Shown here piece after piece: positions 1 through 9,377 of a DNA stretch of 64,000 nt. The first letter of the stretch is position 1. Each line of letters begins with the position of its first letter. A program made the position numbers and the translations under genes. Source of the DNA: Anaerolineales bacterium UBA6055 (GTDB lineage: Bacteria > Chloroflexota > Anaerolineae > Aggregatilineales > Phototrophicaceae); contig DIYL01000012.1 of the NCBI GenBank assembly GCA_002428985.1, positions 1 to 64,000 of the forward strand, read 5' to 3'. Under the pieces are notes generated by a model. That model saw nothing but the letters and a program-made list of their open reading frames with translations. It had not been told where the DNA came from and did not search any database.

Positions 1-354
1 AGTGTTGCCTTTAGTCCTGATGGACAACTAATTGCCTCTGGCAGTAGTGATGACACAATCAAACTATGGGATGTGGCAACTAGCAACGAAATTATAACTT
101 TAGTCGGTCATTCTAACAACGTAAATAGTGTTGCTTTTAGTCCTGAAGGGCAAATACTCGCTTCTGGCAGTAGTGATGACACCATTAAATTATGGGATGT
201 GGCAACAAGCGAAGTCAGAACATTTATCGGATCTAATAATATAAATAGTGTTGTATTTAGTCCTGATGGACAATATTTGGCATCCGGAGACCATGATGGC
301 AATATCATCATCTGGGATTTGCGTGAAGCACCGTTTATGCAGAATGGTGGGTAG
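1..354 (+). CDS. WD40 repeat protein, 3' end only
   Basis: The reading frame is open from base 1 and ends at TAG 352-354, so only the C-terminal ~117 residues are present. Three blades can be read, each with the WD40 pattern SVAFSPDGQ..ASGSSDDTIKLWD; the first two are nearly identical and the last is more diverged, ending in IIWDL. WD40 propellers are protein-interaction platforms; in bacteria they are often C-terminal to a kinase or STAND ATPase, but that part lies outside the window. The near-identity of the first blades suggests recent internal duplication. The specific partner or function cannot be told. Confidence 0.85.
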   Translation, partial: SVAFSPDGQLIASGSSDDTIKLWDVATSNEIITLVGHSNNVNSVAFSPEGQILASGSSDDTIKLWDVATSEVRTFIGSNNINSVVFSPDGQYLASGDHDGNIIIWDLREAPFMQNGG

Positions 355-358
355 GTGC

Positions 359-595
359 TGAGGATTAAAATCGCTCAGCTACACAAAACAAAGCCCACTC
401 AAGGGGCTGGTTAGGACTTGATCGTCCAGAGCCTCTTTAGCAGGCTCAAAAAATCCGATTAGCCGACATGTTTTAACTTTCGTTGGTATGCAACACAAAA
501 CAAAGCCCACTCAAGGGGCTGTGTAGGACTTGATCTTCCAGAGCCTCTTTAGCAGGCTCAAAAAATCCGATTAGCCGACATGTTTTAACTTTCGG
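359..595 (+). repeat. Two tandem copies of a three-hairpin intergenic repeat
   Basis: Copy A (359-484) and copy B (494-595) are almost identical. Each holds three potential hairpins: (a) AGCCC-ACTCAAG-GGGCT at 392-408; (b) GAGCCT-CTTTAGC-AGGCTC at 429-447; (c) a stem around CCGACAT-GTTTTAAC-TTTCGG from about 463. Copy A has a lead-in starting TGAGGATTAAAATC. Related copies lie at 3762-3972 and, diverged, at 29056-29177. The 355-784 gap holds no gene, only these repeats and promoter-like sites. Confidence 0.8.
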
Positions 596-652
596 CAATT
601 AACCATCTCTCCACGAACAAAACCAAATTATGCAAAAAACCGGGTAAAGCAC

Positions 653-681
653 TTGACATAGAACCGACTCTATATTATTCT
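653..681 (+). promoter_or_regulatory. Candidate sigma70-type promoter
   Basis: A perfect TTGACA (653-658) is followed after 17 bases by TATTCT (676-681). It sits about 100 bases upstream of the regulator gene that starts at 785. The -35 is strong and the -10 only moderate. Prediction by eye. Confidence 0.4.
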
Positions 682-739
682 ATAGTCACTTACCCACATA
701 AACGGGTAATTGAATTATCGGTCAGATTTGTACAGTTGG

Positions 740-748
740 TGGTATAAT
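740..748 (+). promoter_or_regulatory. Extended -10 element upstream of the ArsR-type gene
   Basis: TGG followed by TATAAT (743-748) forms an extended -10 (TGn-TATAAT). No good -35 lies at the right distance, which is acceptable for extended -10 promoters. An AGGAG ribosome binding site follows at 772-776. Confidence 0.4.
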
Positions 749-784
749 CCAGCGAACCCAAGTCTGAATATTAGGAGTAACCCG

Positions 785-1879
785 ATGGCTGACCGTGAAT
801 TTATCATTACCCCAATTGAGCTTGATATCAAGTTTCAATTACAACAAGCGAGTGTATTAGAAAATAGCTTGCATCTGTTGGGGTCTACGGATCACAGTTC
901 GGGCTACGATCAATGGCTGTATGACACACGGGCAGCGCTCACCGATGATGAGTGGTTGCGACACAAGGTGGTGATGGGCGCACAATATAATCATGTGACG
1001 TTTACGGAGCATATGACGTTCACAGACTATATTGAAGCATTGAGCAAAGTTAACCCTGTCGATATGGCACGGCAATCGGTCGAATGGCTGGATACCCATG
1101 AGGATTTACCGTCATCTATCGAAGCGATGGTCAGCGAAGAGGCGTATATCGACGCGATGAAATTGCATCATGCAAAAAAACAGGAGATTAAAGGCTTTGC
1201 AATTGAAGTCGACGAAGATGAAGCGCGTCTGATGTATTCGCTCGTTAAACAACCGGATCGACTGCATGCAGTTGTGATTGACCACTTGACGATGATGTGG
1301 GAGCGATTTGTCGAAGCCGAGTGGAACAAACGCAAGCCGGCTCTGATGGAAGCACACGAAGCCAATAAACAGGTCGATTATAGTGGAATGTCACCCTTTG
1401 ATGTGATTGATGCTGTCACTGGACGGGATATGCGCGGGCACTTCAATGATTACATTGAACGCAGTAATACACTGATACTCAGTCCGTCACCCCATGTTGG
1501 ACCATACATCGGCTTCCATGAAGATCGTCAAAATCGCATTATTCATCTGTTTTATCGGGCGCGATTGCCAAAGGGTGTGACCAGTGTATCGAAGGCGTTA
1601 GGACGCTCCGAGATATTGGTACGGTTGAATGCACTAGCAGATGATACCCGCCTGCAGATGCTCGAGTTATTGATGGAGCACGGCGAACTATGTGCGCAAG
1701 ATTTCATCAATTTACTCGATCTGAGCCAATCGAGTGCGTCACGTCATCTACGCCAATTAACCGCCAGTGGATACCTGACCGAACGTCGGAAAGAGGTCGC
1801 CAAATGTTATCAGATCAATACCGATCGCATTGACGATACCTTATCGGCACTACGCCAATATTTAGTCCGCGAAAGTTAA
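785..1879 (+). CDS. ArsR-family winged-helix transcriptional regulator with long N-terminal domain
   Basis: The last ~95 residues form a winged helix-turn-helix typical of ArsR/SmtB proteins: LNALADDTRLQMLELL, then DLSQSSASRHLRQLTASGYL as recognition region and a basic wing (ERRKEV). The first ~270 residues are an uncharacterised, mostly acidic helical domain, so the protein (364 aa) is far longer than a classic 100-aa ArsR. No obvious metal-binding cysteine cluster is seen, hence a non-metal signal is likely. I chose ATG 785 over an upstream start because AGGAG lies 8 bases before it; the upstream stretch overlaps the promoter. It stands alone, so its target may be itself or the next gene. 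Confidence 0.8.
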   Translation: MADREFIITPIELDIKFQLQQASVLENSLHLLGSTDHSSGYDQWLYDTRAALTDDEWLRHKVVMGAQYNHVTFTEHMTFTDYIEALSKVNPVDMARQSVEWLDTHEDLPSSIEAMVSEEAYIDAMKLHHAKKQEIKGFAIEVDEDEARLMYSLVKQPDRLHAVVIDHLTMMWERFVEAEWNKRKPALMEAHEANKQVDYSGMSPFDVIDAVTGRDMRGHFNDYIERSNTLILSPSPHVGPYIGFHEDRQNRIIHLFYRARLPKGVTSVSKALGRSEILVRLNALADDTRLQMLELLMEHGELCAQDFINLLDLSQSSASRHLRQLTASGYLTERRKEVAKCYQINTDRIDDTLSALRQYLVRES

Positions 1880-1995
1880 ATCAAGCGGAATCACAAATTC
1901 CTACAAATTCATTTGAACCATTTCCACACATTCTACGTATAACGAGGTGAGGCATATTCAATGCGCCACCATGCGTAACCATAGGGGATAAAACC

Positions 1996-2232
1996 ATGAC
2001 ACCATTTAACCGTGATTATGAATTAGGCAAACACTATCAACACCAACAACAAGACCAAGCACAGCGTCATCAATTAGCAAGCGTCGCCCGCGCAAATCAA
2101 CCCAAGCGTCATATGCGTATTGCGCGTATCTATAAACCGACGCTGTTTAAACTGGGCAAACGGCTCGAATCTATCGGCACAACCTTACAGGTGCGCTACG
2201 GAGACCTGAAGCCGAGTCCATCCAATCGTTAG
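1996..2232 (+). CDS. Small basic hypothetical protein
   Basis: A 78-residue protein preceded by AGGGGATAAAACC, a plausible ribosome binding site. The N-terminal half is rich in Gln and His and the C-terminal half in Arg and Lys. No family is recognised and no signal peptide or membrane segment is seen. It lies 116 bases after the ArsR-type gene on the same strand and is followed by a good terminator. High basic charge is compatible with nucleic acid binding, but that is only a guess. Confidence 0.5.
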   Translation: MTPFNRDYELGKHYQHQQQDQAQRHQLASVARANQPKRHMRIARIYKPTLFKLGKRLESIGTTLQVRYGDLKPSPSNR

Positions 2233-2285
2233 TTATCGTCATGTGCACGTGACGTACTAAGCAATACTTCTTGTAAAAACGATAT

Positions 2286-2320
2286 AAGAGCAGGGATTAA
2301 GGCTCTGCTCTTTTGTTTTC
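2286..2320 (+). terminator. Rho-independent terminator
   Basis: AAGAGCAG (2286-2293) pairs with CTGCTCTT (2305-2312) around an 11-base loop, followed by TTGTTTTC. It closes the ArsR/small-protein unit. Confidence 0.7.
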
Positions 2321-2395
2321 TAGTCTGCCCTAACCAAAAGTTCGATTTTATGTCATGATTTGGTGCGATTGTTCAAGCCAATGAGATGATGACTG

Positions 2396-3745
2396 ATGCA
2401 GCCAGACCGTATTGAAAAACTTTTATTCGCGCTGATTATACTCGGCTATGGGATTGTTGGCATATTATTTGCGACACAGACTCCTGCGTGGCAAGCCCCC
2501 GATGAACCCGCCCATTTTAATTATGTGGCACAAGTCACCGATAGTTGTTGTCCACTGGTTGAAGAGGGCGACTGGCAGAGCGAGTATCAACAGCAACTGA
2601 CGAGCGTTAAATTTCATCCCGAATATTTAGATCGCTTAGATACAATTCAGTACGAAGATCATCAACCGCCCCTCTATTATTTACTAGCGACCCTACCGTA
2701 TGTCTTAACCGATGGCAGTTTGATTGCGGTGCGCTTATTCTCGACGCTATTGGGTGGGATCGTCGTTGTGCTGACCTATATGATTGGTAAGCGCGTGTTG
2801 CCAAATAAGCCACAAGTTGCATTGGGTGCGATGGCATTGGTTGCATTCCAGCCCCAACATTTGAGCATTATCACATCAGTTAATAATGATGCGCTGGCAG
2901 AGGTTGTAATTGCAGTCGCCCTGCTATGGATTGTGCGATACCTACAGACCGATAAGGTCCCGGTGTGGCAACTCGGTTTGATTATGGCGATGGGTTTGAT
3001 GACCAAGACAACCACATATTTCCTCGCTGGTGTGATTCCACTGGCAATTTTGCTCAAGTGGCATGCCCAACAGCAATCACCACGCCTATTGATACGAGCG
3101 TGGACAGTCTTCCTTGTGATTGCGCTCGGCATCGGCGGATTATGGTGGGTGCGCAATATTAGTGTCTACGGATTCCCAGATTTCCTCGCATTGGGTGCAC
3201 ATGACGAGATTGTTGCTGATCAGAAACGCACTGCCGATTATATTGCCGAAAATGGCATCGACACCTATACGCGCGAAATGATACGGGTGACGTTTAATAG
3301 CTTCTGGGGACAGTTTGGCTGGATGGCAGTCCCGCTTGATAATGTGCTCGGTGGATGGATTTATCGCGGATTTGCGATTCTCATGCTGGTCGGCGCGAGT
3401 GGGCTCGTCATCGCGCGATTACCCCGAAAATCCGAAGCGACCGCAAACCCCGAGGCACGGCGCACACAACTGAATATGTGGGTGGTGCTGACAGTCATGA
3501 TTATTTTAGCAGTATTGGCTTACCTCTATTATAATTCCGAGTTTTTGCAATTTCAGGGACGGTATATGTTCGCCGGATTGATCCCATTTGCACTAGTGAT
3601 TATGTACGGGGTTGATGCGTGGCGTGACCGTTTGTTATCCCGTTGGGAGATGACACAATGGCTCACCCCATTGGCGATGATGGGATTGGCCGTGGTTGAT
3701 GTGTACTTGTTATTTGTGGTGATTGTACCGAATTTATCGCCTTGA
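2396..3745 (+). CDS. Polytopic membrane protein, DUF2142 / GT-C glycosyltransferase-like
   Basis: A 449-residue protein with about ten hydrophobic segments. After the first membrane helix comes WQAPDEPAHFNYVAQV, the acidic motif of DUF2142 proteins and a likely analogue of the catalytic D/E-containing first loop of GT-C glycosyltransferases that use polyprenyl-phosphate sugars. The later loop DRLDTIQYEDHQPPLYYLLATLPY also fits this fold. The probable role is transfer of a sugar to a cell-surface acceptor on the outer face of the membrane; the substrate is unknown. ATG 2396 has only a weak upstream GATGATG. It is a single gene flanked by a terminator and hairpin repeats. Confidence 0.7.
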   Translation: MQPDRIEKLLFALIILGYGIVGILFATQTPAWQAPDEPAHFNYVAQVTDSCCPLVEEGDWQSEYQQQLTSVKFHPEYLDRLDTIQYEDHQPPLYYLLATLPYVLTDGSLIAVRLFSTLLGGIVVVLTYMIGKRVLPNKPQVALGAMALVAFQPQHLSIITSVNNDALAEVVIAVALLWIVRYLQTDKVPVWQLGLIMAMGLMTKTTTYFLAGVIPLAILLKWHAQQQSPRLLIRAWTVFLVIALGIGGLWWVRNISVYGFPDFLALGAHDEIVADQKRTADYIAENGIDTYTREMIRVTFNSFWGQFGWMAVPLDNVLGGWIYRGFAILMLVGASGLVIARLPRKSEATANPEARRTQLNMWVVLTVMIILAVLAYLYYNSEFLQFQGRYMFAGLIPFALVIMYGVDAWRDRLLSRWEMTQWLTPLAMMGLAVVDVYLLFVVIVPNLSP

Positions 3746-3761
3746 TTTAACAAATGAATGT

Positions 3762-3972
3762 ACTGAGGATTAAAATCGCTTAGCTAAAAAGTACAAAGCC
3801 CATTCAAGGAGCTAGGAAATTGATTACAATAATTCGGTATACACGCTGAGGATTAAAATCACTCAGCTAGGCAAAACAAAGCCCACTCAAGGGGCTGTTT
3901 AGGAATTATTTGTCCATAGCCTCTTTAACTGGCTTCCCCAAACCAATAGCCGACATGTTTTAACTTTCGGTG
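3762..3972 (+). repeat. Further copies of the three-hairpin repeat
   Basis: A partial copy (3762-3825, lead-in plus hairpin a) is followed by a fuller copy (3852-3972) with AGCCC-ACTCAAG-GGGCT, a decayed hairpin b (AGCCTCTTTAACTGGCT) and AGCCGACATGTTTTAACTTTCGG. They lie in the same orientation as the copies at 359-595. The 3746-4081 gap holds nothing else recognised. Confidence 0.75.
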
Positions 3973-4081
3973 GTGCGCTGAGTAAACCCAAAGGGCACGA
4001 TACATCATGCCCCAAATATCTTGTATTTCTGTGGGGAGTGTATGACATCACTCCCACATAAATTTACTGCCGGATTTGGGA

Positions 4082-4456
4082 TTAGCTACGTGTCAATTTG
4101 TAGCTGAAGGGGAACAGTGCGACAGGCACGAGTTTGAAATGTTGTTGTGCGAATGGGATACCGATGATGGTGATACCAAAGATGATCCCGAAGACGATAT
4201 GTGCGAGTGCAATTTCCCAGCCGAAGAGTACCAGCCAGATAATATTGAACACCAATGATAGGCACCCGTCACCGCCATCAGTCTGTTCCACCGATTTTCC
4301 GAATGGCAACATCACCATAAAGCCGAAGCGAATGGCTTTAATCCCCAATGGGATACCAATAATTGTGATACATAATACCAGACCGCCTAAGATATATCCC
4401 AACCCTGCGAGGAAACCACCAAAGATTAACCAGATAATATTCCCAATGAGACTCAT
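4082..4456 (-). CDS. YccF-domain inner membrane protein
   Basis: A 124-residue protein made of two copies of the YccF (DUF307) unit: NIIWLIFGGFLAGLGYILGG...ITIIGIPLGIKAIRFG near the N-terminus and FNIIWLVLFGWEIALAHIVFG...ITIIGIPFAQQHFKL in the second half. The paired NIIW(L)..G and ITIIGIP motifs are diagnostic. Each half has two membrane helices. Function in the family is unknown. It lies downstream of, and on the same strand as, the DUF4139 gene, with 79 bases between. Confidence 0.9.
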   Translation of the reverse strand: MSLIGNIIWLIFGGFLAGLGYILGGLVLCITIIGIPLGIKAIRFGFMVMLPFGKSVEQTDGGDGCLSLVFNIIWLVLFGWEIALAHIVFGIIFGITIIGIPFAQQHFKLVPVALFPFSYKLTRS

Positions 4457-4535
4457 ATGTGCTGTGATCCTTTTTCTATAACTCTCTCATATTATTATAT
4501 ACGTCTTTGAGCACAGTTTGGTTTCATTGCATAAG

Positions 4536-6525
4536 CTAATCATTGTCACCATATTTCTTACCGAGTTCCGCGATCATTGCTGTGATTTTTTCCTCAGTCT
4601 CCTTGATCTGAGTATTGAGGTCTTTTGTGTTCTGTTCGATTGCTTCCAATCGATCCTGTGATTCACGGAGTTGCGCGACCACCCGCTGGCGCAATTCGCC
4701 CTCTTCACCACTTGTACTTAGTGCGCTCATGTTCTTGCGCAGTTGCTCTTGCTTTTCGTAGATATTAGACCGCTCGATGTCATTACCGGAGATAATATCA
4801 CGTATTGCCTCAATAGAATCGACTACTTTCAGTAAATCCCTTAAATCATCAATAAGACTATCGTCAATGAATTCATTTTCGAGCCATCTTGCCAAATCTA
4901 TATATTGAATTGAACGTAGTTCTTGAGAATTATAACTTATGTATTGTTCTTTGCGTTCAAATGTTGCAGTGCTTTTAGCAGGTGCATTGACCTTCCAACG
5001 TTGATGTTCTAATGTTTTGTTATCAGGTACAGGGGTCTCGTAAAGCGACCAATTTCCATCGATCGGTGTTTCAATGGTGACAGTTTTATCAGAATCAGTA
5101 GTATTTTCGATTATATAAGTTGTGATACGAATTTGTTGATTTTGAAATTGCGCATAGGCTTTTTCAATTGAGATACCACGTAAAACTGTATCTGACGTGA
5201 TCGCTTCTTTAATGACCACACCCAGTTCGACAGCATACGGCACATACACTGAATTGTTATCCTTAGTAAACGGGATAATAGCTTCCCCCTTATAATCACC
5301 ATCTTCTACCAGCGTCACCGGACCTCGTTCAAGTGTCAAACCCGATTGATTCTCAAAACGCATTGAAGCAACCGGATGCGTTGTGAGTTTGTCTTTATTG
5401 TAAAGTAGTTCATGTTGATAGCTCACATCATGCCCGATAATCGGTACCAGTGCTGATTCACCCCGTTTGACTGTAACCGGCGTATTGACGACGTATTGGA
5501 ATGTCTCGCCAGTATCACGTGTTTCAGTATTTATTGCTGTGGATTGTTGCACATCGCTACGGCTCATTCCTAACTGCTTATATCCCTTTTCCACTCTTCT
5601 AGCCCTGTTAGCAAGTACGGTAGAACTTCCTGAACGTGGTGACTCATCACGAAATGCCATCAGGACTTCACCTGCATCAATTTCTGACCGATATTCAACA
5701 GGTGCTTGTACTACACGCGCTTCATCTTTTACAACAGGGCGTTCGGGTATTTTGGACGCGTAGAGGTCGTATATAAATGAAATTGGCTGTCCAGCGACGA
5801 GTGTCACCTGCACATCATTGAGGTCTTCTTCTAAACGGTTATCGAATAATCCCCAACCTTGTAAAAGGGCCGTGCCTGTTTCGCCGTTCTCATCGGTTTC
5901 GGCAACAAGGCGATAACTCACGCGCCATGTCGGGCTCGGTGCGACATAATGCACAACGAGATCATGCTCACCCTCGCTCATGTGAATCGTTACCCCCCCG
6001 CCGGTTATCTTCTGTCGTGCTCGTATCAAGAAAATACGTCAGATCGTCTTTTGATTGTGCATCACGAATGGTGATTTGTCGGACATCAGTAAATGGGAAA
6101 ATATGCGATGTGTTATCTGACGACAATAGCGACACATAATAGATGCGGTCATAATCAGTTGTGGCTTGATTATCAACACCAAGCATCCGTCCGGTGTAAG
6201 GCATTGGATTGCCTTTATTCGTTTCGACCATCAACGTCACTTCACGTCCACGTAATTGCTGTAATAGATTGACCGCAGTGGTATCATCCGTCAGGTTAAT
6301 TGATGTGTTGGCAAGGCGATGACGTTTATCCATCGGGGTCTGATAATGGACACCGTAGACTTGCCCGCCTGCACGGTCAAATACCGCTAAACTCTTCAAA
6401 ATATCTTTGACTTCCTCACGACGAAAAGTGAGTGTGGTTGATGTGCCTTGGACTTCGCCCTGTCGTACAAAAAAACCAACCCCATGTTTATACAGCACCA
6501 TTTCGCGCACAGCTAAATCGGTCAT
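4536..6525 (-). pseudogene. DUF4139 domain protein, split by a frameshift at a run of seven G
   Basis: Two frames together make one DUF4139 protein of about 660 aa. The 5' part (ATG at 6525, GGAGACAAC upstream) runs from MTDLAVREMVLYKHGVGFF to YFLDTSTTEDNRR; the 3' part continues VTIHMSEGEHDLVVHYVAPSPTWRVSYRL and ends at 4536. The switch falls in CCCCCCC at 5993-5999 (GGGGGGG on the coding strand). The middle holds the beta-rich DUF4139 core with a GQPISFIYDLYA stretch; the C-terminal ~80 residues are a coiled coil. No signal peptide is seen, unlike the paralogue at 50946. One base in the homopolymer restores the gene, so this may be a sequencing error, a phase-variable tract or a real mutation. 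Confidence 0.8.
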
Positions 6526-6713
6526 GTTGTCTCCTATTGTTCTAGCATCCACTCCCTTTATTGTACTGTGATTAGGCTAATCCGGTTGTAGATTAGACTG
6601 GCATATCACAATCGCCTAACTCCACTACGCTTCCCCTACGATGCACACAAACTGTATTGGCAATTGAGTAAAACCGTATATCGCGTGTATAGTTTGTGAG
6701 CTAGATCAACTTA

Positions 6714-8435
6714 GTGAAAGACGCATCAATGAGCGTAGACAGCCCTGCACTATCGGCAGATGACAATGTGCAACAATCGCAACAGAAATCTGCCGAAACT
6801 GAACAAGACCGAACCAATGCCAGTGTGGCAGGTGCAACCGGTATCCTCGCACTCGGTAATATTTTTAGTCGGGTGTTGGGGTTAGCACGAGAAGTTGTGC
6901 TGACATTTTTGTTCGGGGCGACAGGGGCAGTCGATGCGTTCCAAGTAGCGATTATCGTGCCAAAAGCCATTTATGACTTGCTGATTGGTGGGCATATCAA
7001 CGGTGCGATTGTGCCCGTCCTGAGTGAGATTATTACACTGCGCGGTAAAGATGAATTGTGGCGGGTTGTCTCCATCCTCATCAGCCTCGTTACAGTCGTT
7101 CTGGCGGTGCTAGTTTTGCTGATTGAATTATTCGCACCGCAAGTCGTCCAGATTGTAGCGGGTGGTGCAGATGCACAGACGCTCCAGCTCGCGACGGATA
7201 TGCTACGGATGACAGCTCCTGCACTGATTTTCATGAGTCTGTTCGCCGTATTCAGTGGGACGTTGTATGCACTCCGGTCATTTTCGTTACCCGCATTTGC
7301 AGGTGTGGTCTTCAACGGGAGTATTGTGACGGTTACCTTATTGCTTGCCCCATCAATGATGCTCATTCCTAATCTCGGCACCGGTGTTGATTTATCGCCG
7401 TTTATCATCGCGCGTCCAGCTAATGGAATTTTGGTGGTCGCGTTCGGGTGGGTGATCGGTGCGATTGCTCAGATGTCGATGCAATTAGTCGGTTTGCGGG
7501 TCACACGCTTACGCCTGACATTTAATTGGCGACATCCCGTGCTAAAAGGTATCGCTATTTTATATGCACCGGTGATGTTCTCGTTGATTATGGATACGTT
7601 GATTATCCGCCCATTTAGTTATAATCTGGCGAGCCAGACAGGTGAAGGTAGTATCGCTTATATGAACTGGGCGACGACACTCATTCAATTTCCACAGGGC
7701 TTAGTTGCGACTGCGATCAGTGTAGCGATTTTGCCGACACTAGCGCGTCAATCTGCAGAGATGACTCCGGTCGCAGTCCGCGCTTTTAAAGACACACTCG
7801 GTTTAGGATTGCGCCTGACGACGACACTGATTTTGCCTGCTGCAATGGGTTTATTTATGCTAGCAGTCCCGATCATCGCGTTGTTATTCGAGCATGGGGC
7901 TTTCGTCTCGGCTGATACAGAAATTACAGCCCAAGCCCTGCGTTTATACTTAATTGGCTTGCCATTTGCCGCGATTGACCTCTTGCTAGTTTATGCATTT
8001 TATGCCCGTAAAGATACACTCACACCTGCGCTAATTGGTGTAGTGAGCTTAATTGTCTATATGTTGGTGGCAGTTGCATTAATTGACACCTATGGCTTAT
8101 TTAGTCTGATGGTTGCCGATAGTATCAAGCATTTTGTCCATGCGTTGATTTCCGGTATTTTATTGGCGCGACGGATTGATGGATTTGGCTCACAGAATCT
8201 GCTGTTAACGTTTGCGAAAACCGCGACGGCTTCCTTGATTATGGGCGGGGTTGCATGGGTCACCTTACCGATCTTATCCGAGATGATTGGTACATCTGGC
8301 ATTATCCGAGAAGCGATTCTGGTCGTGACGAGTGGTGCCTTGTATGGTGGGCTCTTCTTGTTTATTGCGTTCGTACTCAAAATTGATGAGTTACGGTGGA
8401 TCGGTAGATTGGTCTACCAACGCCTGCGCGGATAA
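6714..8435 (+). CDS. murJ: Lipid II flippase MurJ
   Basis: A 573-residue protein with about 14 membrane helices of the MviN/MurJ group of the MOP superfamily. After a ~40-residue hydrophilic N-terminus comes GNIFSRVLGLAREVVLTFLFGATGAVDAFQVA, the signature first helix with the conserved Arg and Asp, and the later LIQFPQGLVATAISVAILPTLAR stretch conserved in MurJ. It moves lipid-linked peptidoglycan precursor to the outer membrane leaflet, so the organism is expected to make peptidoglycan precursors. GTG 6714 is the longest start; ATG 6729 is an equally possible start, neither with a strong ribosome binding site. Followed by two phospholipid acyltransferase genes on the same strand. Confidence 0.92.
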   Translation: MKDASMSVDSPALSADDNVQQSQQKSAETEQDRTNASVAGATGILALGNIFSRVLGLAREVVLTFLFGATGAVDAFQVAIIVPKAIYDLLIGGHINGAIVPVLSEIITLRGKDELWRVVSILISLVTVVLAVLVLLIELFAPQVVQIVAGGADAQTLQLATDMLRMTAPALIFMSLFAVFSGTLYALRSFSLPAFAGVVFNGSIVTVTLLLAPSMMLIPNLGTGVDLSPFIIARPANGILVVAFGWVIGAIAQMSMQLVGLRVTRLRLTFNWRHPVLKGIAILYAPVMFSLIMDTLIIRPFSYNLASQTGEGSIAYMNWATTLIQFPQGLVATAISVAILPTLARQSAEMTPVAVRAFKDTLGLGLRLTTTLILPAAMGLFMLAVPIIALLFEHGAFVSADTEITAQALRLYLIGLPFAAIDLLLVYAFYARKDTLTPALIGVVSLIVYMLVAVALIDTYGLFSLMVADSIKHFVHALISGILLARRIDGFGSQNLLLTFAKTATASLIMGGVAWVTLPILSEMIGTSGIIREAILVVTSGALYGGLFLFIAFVLKIDELRWIGRLVYQRLRG

Positions 8436-8566
8436 TGATGTCAAGTCATCCCCAAAGCAATAGAGGTTCACATCATTCTCAGACAAAGGTTTGCAGAAAT
8501 ATAGTAACTTTTGCGATGCTATGGGATTATAATTAATGATCAATTGTTCCCGAGGATTCGCCTATA

Positions 8567-9238
8567 ATGCTGGTCAAGTTTCTAAAAATGTTGCTCACAA
8601 TTATTGATGTCCCACTTTATGCTCTATGGCAAGCTGGTGGTTGGAAACAAGACAATGATATGCCTGATGTAGATAAATTTATGCTAGCCATGGGGTATCA
8701 CACCACATTTCGTGATTACTTCCATAGTATTCCGGTCGCAATCCATTTACGGCGTCGCCCCCGTATTATGATGAAACAAGAGCTACTCGACAATCCGTTT
8801 TATGGATGGTTCTTGAGGCTTGGTGGTGGGTTTGGTGTCGACCGTAGGCGCTCGCACAATTATGTCCAGTCAATTGTGGAAGACATCGAAAAAGAAGACC
8901 GTTTGGTCATGATTATCGCTCCCGAAGGTACCCGTCAAAAAACAGATGACTGGAAAACTGGGTTTTATCATATTGCCGTTGGTGCCAATATGCCCCTAGT
9001 CTTGGTCTATGTCGATTACGCGCGGAAGCGGGTCGGTTTTAGTGAAGTCTATTATCCAACTGGTGATATTGTCAAAGATTATCAGTGGATACACGATTTC
9101 TTCGCTGAATATGGGTCAGCACGCTATCCCGACCAATTTGCACTTCCGGATATTGATAAAATCCGCGCCAGAGTGAATGAACGCGAGCAACAAAACATCG
9201 AAAAATCGCCAGCTGAGCAGACATTTGTCACACCTTAG
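8567..9238 (+). CDS. PlsC-like lysophospholipid acyltransferase
   Basis: A 223-residue protein of the glycerolipid acyltransferase (PlsC) superfamily. The HX4D catalytic motif is HTTFRD (residues 45-50), motif II is GGFGVDRRR (about 87-95) and motif III is APEGTR (118-123). It probably acylates a lysophospholipid or related glycerolipid at the membrane. No clear membrane helix beyond the hydrophobic N-terminus (LLTIIDVPLYALW). GAGGA lies upstream of ATG 8567. Located between murJ and plsY, consistent with envelope lipid synthesis. The N-terminal block is short compared with canonical PlsC, so the exact acceptor is uncertain. Confidence 0.85.
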   Translation: MLVKFLKMLLTIIDVPLYALWQAGGWKQDNDMPDVDKFMLAMGYHTTFRDYFHSIPVAIHLRRRPRIMMKQELLDNPFYGWFLRLGGGFGVDRRRSHNYVQSIVEDIEKEDRLVMIIAPEGTRQKTDDWKTGFYHIAVGANMPLVLVYVDYARKRVGFSEVYYPTGDIVKDYQWIHDFFAEYGSARYPDQFALPDIDKIRARVNEREQQNIEKSPAEQTFVTP

Positions 9239-9377
9239 ATATGATTATGCTTAGATAATATACAAATTCATTGTAAATTGATACGCTTTCTCGTAACATT
9301 TAGGTGTATAGTGTGTTGTAAGTTGTACCTTTACTTCTATAGGAAAATAGTCTGCTGATAGACAGATTGGTGGAATC

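Noticed and set aside
359..595. CRISPR array
   Set aside because: The two copies are long, near-tandem hairpin repeats with no regular short repeat-spacer alternation and no cas genes nearby.
2396..3745. Considered as a composite transposon between the hairpin repeats at 359-595 and 3762-3972
   Set aside because: The flanking repeats are in the same orientation but the enclosed genes include no transposase, and the repeats also occur elsewhere singly.
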